Source: Thermoplasmata archaeon
Lineage (GTDB): Archaea; Thermoplasmatota; Thermoplasmata; Lutacidiplasmatales; UBA184
NCBI GenBank assembly: GCA_035532555.1
Contig: DATKQS010000024.1
Span: 98,262-162,261, forward strand
DNA: 64,000 nucleotides
Direction: 5' to 3'
Below the pieces are notes generated by a model, which worked only from the letters and a program-made list of their open reading frames with translations, was not told the origin of the DNA and did no database searches. The position numbers and the translations under genes were made by a program. The number at the start of each line of letters is the position of its first letter. The first letter of the stretch is position 1. This document shows positions 9,299-16,901 of this stretch, piece after piece.

Positions 9299-9318
9299 CG
9301 AAGGTCTCCCCGTTTCGG

Positions 9319-9326
9319 ACATATCA
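9319..9326 (-). promoter_or_regulatory. Candidate promoter of tRNA-Arg lying inside the element
   Basis: Read on the minus strand, ctgatatgtccg lies about 21-28 bases before the first tRNA base. It overlaps the last codons of the recombinase gene. If the element entered the 5' part of the tRNA, it had to bring a new promoter, and this box is the candidate. Confidence 0.45.
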
Positions 9327-10235
9327 GGGCTTCCCCCCTGGTCGTGCGGGCTCGATCAATCGAAGGGCCTCGGCTACGCGGTGTCGGCGCACGAGCGGCG
9401 CGACGTACTGACGGGTTGTCTCCGGCGAGGAATGGAGCAGGGCTCCGCTCACGTCCTCCCAATCGGCTCCGCGCTCGCGCAGCAGGGTCGCGGTTCCCCG
9501 GCGGAACGAGTGACCGGGCCACCGGCGGACTCCGGCCCGGTCCTCGGCGGAGTGTAGGAGGCGGTCGGCGTACTGGTACGACACACCGACCAGGCGGTCC
9601 CCGTCCCACCGGCAAACCAAGTGGCCCGAGTCCGACGTTGCGCGCGAGGACCACTCGGCGCGCAGTGGGAGCCACCAGGCAAGCTCGGACAGGAGCGATG
9701 GCGTAAGCTCCATGCCCGCGTCCGTCACCGAATCGCGGCCGCCCTTTTGCCGCACGTCGTACGACGCCGGGTCGCGGTCGAGGTGGAAGTCCTCGACCCG
9801 AGCGCGAATCACCTCGACCCGCCGACGACCTACCCCGTAGAGCGCGGTTACGATTCGTTCGAGACCCTGCGCCGCGTTGAGGACCCGGTCGCGGTCCTCG
9901 ACGGTGATCACCGGAGTGTTGAGCGCACGGTTCGGGAAGTGCGCCGTTATCCCCGACTCTTGGACGATCCAATTCCCGCGCCACGAGAGGAAGCTCCCGA
10001 GGAGGCGGAGGTAGGTGAGCTTCGTCTTCGAGGCCCCGCGCCCTCGCACATGCCCCAGGATTTCCCAGAGGTCGTCTTCCCTGACCTTGAGCGGAGTGAC
10101 ACTCACCCACTCGCCACACCGACGGAAGAACCGTGTCGCGTCGTCTCCGTGTCTCCCGAGGTACTTTCCCTTCGACCGTTTCTCCTCCAGCCATTCGTAT
10201 CCTTCTTCGACCCACCGCTCGCCCGTGTCGGGCAA
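9324..10235 (-). CDS. Tyrosine recombinase (integrase)
   Basis: A 303-residue tyrosine recombinase. The N-terminal ~100 residues form the size of a SAM-like core-binding domain. The catalytic domain shows the first arginine in GVGRRR (137-139), a lysine near 164 in RQKGGRD, the HSFRRG box (His242, Arg245), His268 in LLHSS and the nucleophile Tyr277 in ETTRQYV. It would integrate and excise the surrounding element at tRNA-Arg. No ATG or GTG start is available; TTG at 10235 is preceded by GGAGGA seven bases upstream, a good ribosome binding site. The frame stays open above this point without another start. Confidence 0.9.
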   Translation of the reverse strand: MPDTGERWVEEGYEWLEEKRSKGKYLGRHGDDATRFFRRCGEWVSVTPLKVREDDLWEILGHVRGRGASKTKLTYLRLLGSFLSWRGNWIVQESGITAHFPNRALNTPVITVEDRDRVLNAAQGLERIVTALYGVGRRRVEVIRARVEDFHLDRDPASYDVRQKGGRDSVTDAGMELTPSLLSELAWWLPLRAEWSSRATSDSGHLVCRWDGDRLVGVSYQYADRLLHSAEDRAGVRRWPGHSFRRGTATLLRERGADWEDVSGALLHSSPETTRQYVAPLVRRHRVAEALRLIEPARPGGKP

Positions 10236-11095
10236 GTCGGCGTCCTCCGAGTGAATCGAAACGAGACCCGGTTCAAGGACTCTTGGTTCCGGCTCGGCAA
10301 GAACCTCGGAGGACTCCGAGGCGTCAACGCACGCTATCGTGGAAGGAGGACTATCGGCCCCCCGGCCGGTGATCGCTCCCCTCGTTCGGATCCAATCCGC
10401 ACATGGGGTGCCCGTGGTTCGGGTCCAATACTCGCGACGGTCCTGCTCCGTCGTCTTCCCGTCGGCACCAGGTGGGATTCCTCCCGGGCTTCGGTGCTAC
10501 CGCTCACGCGGTACGGGCGCATGTCGGGTACCACCCCGCGCCCACTGACGGACAGCGGCCCGCGCCGGAATGCGCGACCGCGCGACTCGATGGCGAGTAC
10601 GGAACGTGACAGGATGGGAAACCGCCCCGGGACCACCAGGCACGGGCAGCGCGGGCATCCTCCCCCACGCATTCGAGAGGAATCTGCTTCCTTGCGTCCG
10701 CGCCTGGCAGTGGGAGGCAATCGGAGTACTGGTCCGACGCCTCCCCAGGCGGGAGGAGAGTGCGTCAGGTAGATAGCTCGTTTGACGAATGAGACAACGC
10801 GACCACGGACCAGTACCCCGGGGCTTTCGCCCGTAGAGACATCACGGACGTAGTATTTCTTAGCTCTGCCACATTCGCACGCACGGTCGGCAAGTGTCGA
10901 ACTTTTGAGCCCGTAATGTCGAACTTTTTGACACCGGGATCCCGGCCGGCGTTTCGACGCGAGAGGCCGTTTTCGAGGTGAAATCGCTCCGGCCGACCGC
11001 CATACGAGGCCGTACACGGGTTTTTCCGACGCAGCGCATATCCCAACACCCCCCCTTTTTCGAGAGAGACAGGCATCCCGGTCGAACGCGCGCGT
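10236..11095. other. 860-base region of the element without a convincing gene; paired direct repeat
   Basis: Several frames are open on both strands but their products are Arg/Pro/Ser-rich, lack recognisable motifs and overlap one another, so none is called. The most AT-rich part is 10840-10935. It holds tgtcgaactttt at 10895-10906 and again at 10917-10928, a 22-base period (about two helical turns), which suits a dimeric regulator or initiator binding site. On the minus strand an aagaaatacta stretch lies just downstream of the repeats and could be a promoter for the recombinase side. Confidence 0.4.
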
Positions 11096-11407
11096 TCAGG
11101 AAAGGCGGCGGACGGTCTCGACTCCGCCCGCGTTACTGACGTGAAACCGAGCGACCACGTACGGAACGCCGTGGGCGGCGGCCCACGTCGCCATGCCCCG
11201 CTCGCCGTCGGTCAGGGAGGACGGGGAGAAGGACCGATCGGGGTCCACCGAGGTCTTGATTTCGTAGAGCCACGGCCTCCCGCTCGGGTCGATTCTCACA
11301 AGGTCCACATGGGACGGACCCGTCGGGCGAATCACCACCGACCCGTCGGACTCGAGGTCGCGCACCAGCTCGCGGCGGGCGAGTTCGTGGCGCTGGTGGC
11401 CGTTCAT
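11096..11407 (-). CDS. Small PD-(D/E)xK nuclease-like protein of the element
   Basis: A 103-residue protein. It has an N-terminal helix with a conserved-looking Glu/Arg pattern (ARRELVRDLE), then a beta-hairpin with an Asp (HVDLVRID), then LYEIKTS, which together resemble the D...ExK core of Holliday-junction resolvases and related small nucleases. A role in processing replication or recombination intermediates of the element is an inference. The ATG overlaps the upstream gene's stop by four bases (ATGA). The fold assignment needs a profile search. Confidence 0.5.
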   Translation of the reverse strand: MNGHQRHELARRELVRDLESDGSVVIRPTGPSHVDLVRIDPSGRPWLYEIKTSVDPDRSFSPSSLTDGERGMATWAAAHGVPYVVARFHVSNAGGVETVRRLS

Positions 11408-12855
11408 TCGCGCACCGCCGCACGGACCAGGCGTCGGGCCGAGTCGGTGTCAGGGAGCCCGAGCATACGCACGACCTCTGCGACCGTGAACCCGAGCGAT
11501 TTGAGCCACCGAGCCTCGCTCGGATTGAAATGGTGAACGCGAGGACGGCCCGAGCGTCGCTCTGGAAGGCTCGGAGCGAGCGGGACGGGCTCGGAGCCGT
11601 CACGGGCCTCTGGGACGGCTCCTGCGCCCGCGCTCGGCACGTCCGAAGATGCCTTCGGAGAGACCGCTTGCGCGGGCTCTCCTCGGCTCGGCCCGGGGGG
11701 GCGGATCAATACCTCCGAGGGGGGCGGATTAATGGGCGGATTAATGGGCGGAAAAACCTCTGGTTTTAGGCTATCCTGAATCCCACCACCACTGTTACGA
11801 CCGAAGGGAGTAACAGTGGTGGTGGGATTGTGGTCTCTCGCGCCGGTCGCGGTGGGGTCACTCGGGGCCGATTTCGGAGGGAAAACGGGGACCCCCTCGG
11901 GGATGCCGTACTTCGACCGGAGGGCGCGCTCGGCGTCCTCGAGCCTACGCTTCTCCTCGCGCTCTCGGTCGACGGCAAGACCTCGGTAGTGCGCGGCCTC
12001 CTGCGCCTCCTGCTCGCGCTTGGCGTCCTGTTGCGCGAGGACCCCGTATTCCGACGGGTCGGCTCCGGGGTGCTTGAGAGCCATCGCGGAGACCCATCGC
12101 GCCTTTTCCTCCGCGTCCCGCCGCTGAACACCGTCCCACCACCGACGTAGCTCGCCCGAGCGAACGGCGTTGTCGTACGTGTCCCAATCCCGCTCCCAGT
12201 GCGACGGGTTGCGCCAACCGTTCGGGTGGGTGTTGCGCGTGTCGTCGTTATAGGCCATGTGAACGGCCCACCGCTTGCGGCGCTCGGGGTGCGCCGCGTC
12301 GTAGTGAACCTCCGAGCGGTAAGTCTCCTCGGCGGCCACACGGTCAGCGTCGCGGAGGAGACGGTCGAGGGCGGCGGCCGGTTGCGCGCGGCGTAGCTCC
12401 TCGGCGCTGCGCGCGGCGGTGCGCGAAGCCTCGGCTCGCGCTTCGGCACGGGCCTTCGTCTCCCGTTCGTCGCGCGCACGGAGGCGAGTGTCGTCGAACG
12501 TGGCGAGCCACAGACGGTTGAACAACGAGAGGTCAGGCCGATGCCGGAACGCCTCACGCGCGGCGACCGTAGAGTTGGCCCACCGCTCCAACCGCGACAG
12601 CTTTCGCGGTCGGGGGGCCAGCCGTGCGGCGGTGATACGAGCGTCCATGAGTTCCGCCGCCGTCGGCTGACGAACGGGCGGAGCCACGCGCCGTTCGACC
12701 AACACAACGTCACGGCGAACGTTCTTCATGCGCGCGGCTTGCCGCTCCGTGCGCTCGGTGATCGAGCCCCACCCCATCGAACCGTCGGCGGAGCGGACCC
12801 GAACGGCGACCTTCGCGGCCTTCTTCCGCTTGCGGCGCGGCTCGTCCTCCGTCAC
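11404..12855 (-). CDS. Element protein of unknown function, Arg/Ala-rich with Pro-rich linker
   Basis: A 483-residue protein not recognised as a known family. Residues 1-170 are basic and Arg/Ala-rich, with likely coiled coil; residues 180-330 are rich in Arg, Glu and Trp (several WxxxxRxWDxY-like spacings). A Pro/Ser linker contains a tandem PPIN repeat. The last about 40 residues contain a helix-turn-helix-like segment (SEARWLKSLGFTVAEVVRML). It sits between the HUH initiator and the nuclease-like gene, so a replication or partition accessory role is plausible. The GTG at 12855 overlaps the initiator stop as GTGA; a GTG at 12870 is also possible. Confidence 0.55.
   Translation of the reverse strand: MTEDEPRRKRKKAAKVAVRVRSADGSMGWGSITERTERQAARMKNVRRDVVLVERRVAPPVRQPTAAELMDARITAARLAPRPRKLSRLERWANSTVAAREAFRHRPDLSLFNRLWLATFDDTRLRARDERETKARAEARAEASRTAARSAEELRRAQPAAALDRLLRDADRVAAEETYRSEVHYDAAHPERRKRWAVHMAYNDDTRNTHPNGWRNPSHWERDWDTYDNAVRSGELRRWWDGVQRRDAEEKARWVSAMALKHPGADPSEYGVLAQQDAKREQEAQEAAHYRGLAVDREREEKRRLEDAERALRSKYGIPEGVPVFPPKSAPSDPTATGARDHNPTTTVTPFGRNSGGGIQDSLKPEVFPPINPPINPPPSEVLIRPPGPSRGEPAQAVSPKASSDVPSAGAGAVPEARDGSEPVPLAPSLPERRSGRPRVHHFNPSEARWLKSLGFTVAEVVRMLGLPDTDSARRLVRAAVRE
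11699..11829. repeat. Iteron-like repeats next to a 20-bp perfect inverted repeat
   Basis: Copies of gggcggatyaat start at 11699, 11722 and 11734, with a partial copy at 11746 that runs into an A-rich stretch. Then follows a perfect stem: the arm at 11779-11798 pairs with 11810-11829 (20 bp), leaving an 11-base loop. All of this lies inside the unknown protein gene, in the part coding for its Pro-rich linker. Iterons, an A-rich stretch and a large hairpin beside a rolling-circle initiator gene suggest a replication origin. Confidence 0.55.
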
Positions 12856-14018
12856 GGCACACCTCCCCACGCGCCCTCGAAGCTCACCGCACGGAACGCG
12901 AGAACGTCAGCATGGCCCGAGTCACCGTCAGGCGGCCCGGTACCACCATTCGCAAGCTCGAAGCACGCGGTACGAGGCACCAGTCGCTTACACACGGGGC
13001 AAAGGACCACCGGCACTCCCTCCTCGGTCGGTTTCGGGTGCTTCATACACCCGTACGACCAGGTTCCGACCCACGTCACCGTTTGAACCGGCCGAACTAC
13101 CTTGTCGTTAGGCGAGGTTCCCGAGCTTCGCTCGGCGCGGGGAGCGTGTGAGAGGAGGTAGAGCGCGGTCGCGTACACGGAGTCACGGAGGCCCACGTTC
13201 CAAATCGCCCACTTGCCTTCGGCGATGTCCTCCGCACGGGTCGGCACCGTCCACGCATCAGCGATCGCGTGCCAGTGAGGACCAGCGACGCATGTTCCAC
13301 CCCGAGAGTTGTCCCATCGGTCGCCGAGGCGGTATTCGTGGAAGACCATACACGCCCCGTCGACGCCGGCGGCCTTCGCCTGGGAGTACGCGAGAGCGCG
13401 GAGAGTCAGGAAGCCGTCGAGTGTCGCAGTCAAGTGCCACAAGGCGGGGGGCGGAGGAATGACTACATGGACCGCCTGTCGGCGACCGCGCGTCCACCGC
13501 CAGTGAACGACCGCGCCGTTCTTTCCTCGCACGCACTCCGGCCCGAGCGTCGGGAACGAATCGCCGTCGAGCGTTCCCTGCCGAACGCAACCACACTGCG
13601 GGTGCGCGGACTTACCGAGGCTCACCCGTTGAAGGTGCGCCCCGAGCCCGAGCATCACTCGGTCGGAGATCCTTCCCGCCTCGCGCGAGGCCCACTCCTG
13701 GTAGCACATCGGGCAGTCGAACCGCCCGCATGAGCGCCGTTGCTTCCACCAATCCCAACCCGAACTCTCACGGTGGCCCCACGTTCGGAACTGACCGCAC
13801 GTCTCGCGCGGCGCACCGTGACCGGGGAGGACCCACGACACTCCGTCGGTCGAGGAAACCGGCGCGCACGGCAGGGGCCGCGCGAGGTCGCGGAGGGCGC
13901 GCTCCTCGTTGAACGCGAGGTCGAAGCCCGCCCCCAGGTCGTCGGGGCGTGCGCTCAAAGGCACGGCCCTCCCGCCTCGTGGAAGACCCGGCAGAGCGGG
14001 CAGAGGCGCGGCGCGCAC
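12852..14018 (-). CDS. HUH-superfamily rolling-circle replication initiator (Rep)
   Basis: A 388-residue protein with the layout of haloarchaeal plasmid and pleolipovirus initiators. In order: a metal-binding CGRFDCPMC block (Cys97, Cys102, Cys105) followed by W/RE-rich helix; the HUH metal motif PHWHAI (His248, His250); a tyrosine motif VYATALYLLSHA (Tyr282 or Tyr287 as nucleophile); then SYGC and CPVC, forming a C-terminal zinc site. It would nick one strand at the origin and start rolling-circle replication of the element. The GTG at 14018 opens the longest frame; conserved sequence only begins near residue 75, so a shorter protein is possible. Confidence 0.8.
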   Translation of the reverse strand: MRAAPLPALPGLPRGGRAVPLSARPDDLGAGFDLAFNEERALRDLARPLPCAPVSSTDGVSWVLPGHGAPRETCGQFRTWGHRESSGWDWWKQRRSCGRFDCPMCYQEWASREAGRISDRVMLGLGAHLQRVSLGKSAHPQCGCVRQGTLDGDSFPTLGPECVRGKNGAVVHWRWTRGRRQAVHVVIPPPPALWHLTATLDGFLTLRALAYSQAKAAGVDGACMVFHEYRLGDRWDNSRGGTCVAGPHWHAIADAWTVPTRAEDIAEGKWAIWNVGLRDSVYATALYLLSHAPRAERSSGTSPNDKVVRPVQTVTWVGTWSYGCMKHPKPTEEGVPVVLCPVCKRLVPRTACFELANGGTGPPDGDSGHADVLAFRAVSFEGAWGGVP

Positions 14019-14037
14019 GGGCCGATGGAGAAAGACG

Positions 14038-14055
14038 CCCCGGCCGAAGCCGGGG
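14038..14055. repeat. Hairpin upstream of the Rep gene
   Basis: A 7-bp perfect stem (ccccggc/gccgggg) with loop cgaa lies about 20 bases before the Rep start on the minus strand. It could be an operator, an attenuator or a nick-site hairpin; GC-rich DNA also makes such stems by chance. Confidence 0.3.
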
Positions 14056-14167
14056 CGGAAGGGGTTGTCCTACGCTTGCGGAGGGCTCGAAGAAGGTCGT
14101 CGGTGTCCCGCTTACAATCGGCCGGTCCGGGACCCAAACGGGGAAAGTACCGGCGGGCGTCGCGTTG

Positions 14168-14188
14168 TCCAGGCTAGGCTACGCGCCC
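14168..14188. repeat. attR-like repeat: 5' remnant of tRNA-Arg
   Basis: Read on the minus strand it is the first about 21 bases of a tRNA: GGGCGCG (identical to the acceptor strand of tRNA-Arg), then a D-arm start and AGCCTGGA. Downstream of this the cloverleaf does not continue, so it is a remnant. Same orientation as the intact gene. Confidence 0.7.
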
Positions 14189-14251
14189 TCGCCTCCCCAC
14201 CCAGGGGGGGTCTTATCACCGTTCCGACCCGGAGCCGGATCCCTTCCCGCA

Positions 14252-15310
14252 TCAGGACGAGTTCGGGACGAGGAGGTCGTACCGATGGTCGATGGCCATC
14301 GAGAAGCTCGTCGACGCGTCGTGGACGATCTCGATCGCCTCCATCGCCTCCCGCAAGGTGCTCAGAACCGAGCGACGGCCGGGAGCCGCAGCGCCGGGTC
14401 CGGTCTCGGGGGACGAGCCACCCAGCGCACCGAACAGCCAGCGGTTCTCTCCGACTACGTACAGGAAGGGGAACACTCGGCACTTGGCCGTCAGTGCCTC
14501 GAACAGTCGTTCGGGCCGCGCTCCGGGGCGCGGGATTCCCGAGATGAAGTGGACGCGATCCGCCGCTCGGCCCATGTAGGGCGGAAGGCGCGAAGGCTCG
14601 AGGAAGACCCGGTGGGTGACCCACCCGTTCAAGAAGAGGCGACGCTCGGAATAGGGGAGTCCGAAGGCGCCGAGCATGTGCCCGTCCTCGCCCCGCTCCG
14701 CGGCGTCGATGGGACGCGCCAAGAGGTGCCCGAACGCCCAGCGCGTGTGGGGCGTCAGGGGCGCATCGGAGTCCGTGCCCTCGGCTCCATCCGGCCGCGC
14801 GCCACCGAGGCCGTGCGGATAGGAACTCGTGCCATCAAGGCCGGCGAGGTGGTCCCAGAGCCCCTCGAAATCGAAATAGACGGGGACGCTCGGCGCGGTG
14901 AGAGGCACCGTGACGTGCAGGCTCGATGCGAGGAACCGCTCGCGCTCCCAGCGCGCCACCTCCTTGGCGCCGGCTTCGGGGGTCTTATGGAGGAACACGG
15001 CGAGGGAGATCTGGGGGCTCGCCCAGAGAACGACCTCGGTGAGCGGCCCGGTCGGCCGGGCGTTCAGGAAGTCGGCGTACCGATCGAGGAACGGCCGGGC
15101 CACAAGGAACGTCGCATAGGAGAATCCGAGCCGAGAGGGGTCCGGGACGTACCGATCGTGCAGCCAGCCCTCGGAGTACGCGCGCCGGCGCACTGTGTAG
15201 TACGTCGAGCGAGGGATGCCGGTTTGACGGAGCCGTTCCCGTTCCCGGTCCGGTCGCGCGGCGAGCAGCGTGGCGATCACGCGGGCCTCGGCGTCCGTCA
15301 GAGGGCGCAC
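14252..15310 (-). CDS. HTH-domain protein, probable transcription regulator of unknown class
   Basis: About 352 residues. The N-terminal about 60 residues look like a winged helix (LTDAEARVIATLL..., recognition helix around IPRSTYYTVRRRA). The rest, about 290 residues, matches no family I recognise; it has alternating hydrophobic strands and a loop rich in Gly/Pro in the C-terminal third. The GTG at 15310 puts the HTH at the N-terminus; an open frame continues to 15400 but would collide with the divergent surface protein promoter. It is the first chromosomal gene after the integrated element and may regulate the divergent surface protein gene. Confidence 0.5.
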   Translation of the reverse strand: MRPLTDAEARVIATLLAARPDRERERLRQTGIPRSTYYTVRRRAYSEGWLHDRYVPDPSRLGFSYATFLVARPFLDRYADFLNARPTGPLTEVVLWASPQISLAVFLHKTPEAGAKEVARWERERFLASSLHVTVPLTAPSVPVYFDFEGLWDHLAGLDGTSSYPHGLGGARPDGAEGTDSDAPLTPHTRWAFGHLLARPIDAAERGEDGHMLGAFGLPYSERRLFLNGWVTHRVFLEPSRLPPYMGRAADRVHFISGIPRPGARPERLFEALTAKCRVFPFLYVVGENRWLFGALGGSSPETGPGAAAPGRRSVLSTLREAMEAIEIVHDASTSFSMAIDHRYDLLVPNSS

Positions 15311-15438
15311 GCCGGCACCTCCGGGGAGACCTCGGTCCGTCTCCGGCCTCCGACGCGAAAGTCTAGCATGGCGTCCAGCCGTGAGGGGTCCGAACCACAC
15401 TCGTGCTTATCTCGCAAGGGCGGGATTCCGTGTCGACC

Positions 15439-16893
15439 ATGCGAGCCACCACTCGACGGCGGGCCCGGTGGGCCGCGCGCGCCGGAGCGATTACGGTCAC
15501 TGCGTTGCTAGCCACCCTGGCGATATGGACCTTTCCAGTAGGGAGCGTCACCGCCGCCCCTCCCGCCCTTGGCGCGGCACCGGGGGCCCCACCGGCCCCG
15601 TGGGCGTACGGCAACCTCACCACCGAGAACGTCACCTGGCCGGCGATGCACGGGATGTACGAGGGCTACGCGACGTACGGATTTTCCGTGGTCCTGATCC
15701 AGACGAACACTTCGGCGACGACGTACAGCCTGTCGGAGAATCAGACGGTCGGAGCGCTGATCAATCTCACCTATTGTCGGCCGAACTGCGAGAAGCCGAT
15801 CGAGACCGAACAGTACTTCTATCGGGCGTGGGAGACGTGGAACGACGTCACGAACTTCACCACGGCCGTCTCCGTGACCCTGCACGATGGGTCCTCCGTC
15901 GGCGCGGTCGGCATCGCCGGCTCCAGCGCCTCGAGCGCCGCCAACATCACGGAGAAACTCACGACCGATCGCAGCGGATCGGTTCGTCTCGTCGACCAGC
16001 TGTTCGCGTCCGCCTCCACTCGATTCTCCCTCGACTTCGCGCCGGCGCTCGGCCTGTTCCCCCTCAACCTGACCCTGGGCTCAAGCTGGATCGCATCGGC
16101 TGCGTTCACCGCGGTCGGATCGTGGGAGTCGAGCTACCTATCGGCCAACGCGCACGGGCGGACCGGCTCGAGCCAGAGCAGCGGCAACCTCTCGGGCAGC
16201 GGGATCGCGACCCTCGGCGGGATCGATCGAGGTTCGCTCCTCCTTGCGGATCGGGGCCTCACGCAGGTCGCGCTGCGCCTCGCCGTGCTCCCGACGCTGG
16301 GAAGCGTCGGATTCCGGGCGGGTTTCGAGCTGATGGATGGGTTCGCGATCCTGCCGAACGTGGCCAACCTCCTCCAATCGTCCTCCACCGCGGCCTGGGC
16401 TTCGCGCGCCATGGGCAACACCACCGCCACGACCTCGCTCGCGGACCTCGGCCCTCGCTCCGGCAGTGGGCCGGAGAGCTTCATCGCCTCCGCCTGGAGC
16501 TACTCGACCGCCATCTCCGCCCCGGACCCGAGTAGCTCGGGGAACTCCAGCACCGTCCAGGGGGCCCCGCTCACGCCCGCCCAGGCGAGCTCGACCTCGA
16601 ACTGCCTCGAGGGAACGGTCGCATGCGGCACCACCGGTAGCAACCCCACGACGCCGACGTTCGCCGGGAACGGGCTGCTGCCGATCGCGTTCCTCGGCAT
16701 CGGGACGGTGGCCATCGCCGTCGTCGTGGGGGGACTCCTCATCGCACAGCGGCGGCGCATTCCCCCTCCGATCTACCCGAACGCCGCGCTCTACCCACCG
16801 GGGGGCTCTATCGCACGCACGGACGCTCCCGCCAAACCGACCGAGCCCGCGCCTCCGCCCGTAGAGGACGACCCGCTCCAGAACCTCTGGTAA
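15439..16893 (+). CDS. Large secreted/surface protein, paralogue of the one at 43848-45161
   Basis: A 484-residue protein with an Arg-rich N-terminus and a hydrophobic signal segment (about residues 14-38), a long Ser/Thr/Asn-rich outward domain with many N-glycosylation sequons, and a C-terminal membrane helix (about residues 415-437) followed by a Pro-rich cytoplasmic tail. It shares with the protein at 43.8-45.2 kb the blocks YGFS, QTNTS, TVGA, a CxxxC pair after LTY, and FAPALGL-PLNLT in the same order. The function is unknown. The ATG at 15439 was chosen because it directly precedes the basic signal region. Confidence 0.7.
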   Translation: MRATTRRRARWAARAGAITVTALLATLAIWTFPVGSVTAAPPALGAAPGAPPAPWAYGNLTTENVTWPAMHGMYEGYATYGFSVVLIQTNTSATTYSLSENQTVGALINLTYCRPNCEKPIETEQYFYRAWETWNDVTNFTTAVSVTLHDGSSVGAVGIAGSSASSAANITEKLTTDRSGSVRLVDQLFASASTRFSLDFAPALGLFPLNLTLGSSWIASAAFTAVGSWESSYLSANAHGRTGSSQSSGNLSGSGIATLGGIDRGSLLLADRGLTQVALRLAVLPTLGSVGFRAGFELMDGFAILPNVANLLQSSSTAAWASRAMGNTTATTSLADLGPRSGSGPESFIASAWSYSTAISAPDPSSSGNSSTVQGAPLTPAQASSTSNCLEGTVACGTTGSNPTTPTFAGNGLLPIAFLGIGTVAIAVVVGGLLIAQRRRIPPPIYPNAALYPPGGSIARTDAPAKPTEPAPPPVEDDPLQNLW

Positions 16894-16901
16894 GGTCGTT
16901 C

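Larger units (their letters stand above)
9278..14188. mobile_element. Integrated plasmid- or virus-like element in the 5' part of tRNA-Arg
   Basis: About 4.9 kb bounded by 21-base direct repeats that match at 18 positions. It contains, all on the minus strand, an HUH rolling-circle initiator, a protein of unknown function, a small nuclease-like protein and a tyrosine recombinase lying next to the tRNA. The first three genes overlap by 4 bases each and form one unit. No capsid, packaging or lysis gene is recognisable, so an integrative plasmid is the simplest reading; a minimal pleolipovirus-like genome without recognisable spike genes is less likely. The boundaries rest on the repeats and on gene content. 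Confidence 0.8.

Noticed and set aside
10334..11017. Minus-strand open frame of 227 codons between integrase and nuclease-like gene
   Set aside because: Product is Arg/Ser/Pro-rich, overlaps the direct repeats and shows no motif or promoter.
11699..11756. CRISPR array
   Set aside because: Repeats are only 12 bases, partly without spacers and in coding sequence; no cas gene is nearby.
14168..14188. A second complete tRNA gene
   Set aside because: Only the acceptor 5' strand and start of the D arm are present; no anticodon or T arm follows on the minus strand.
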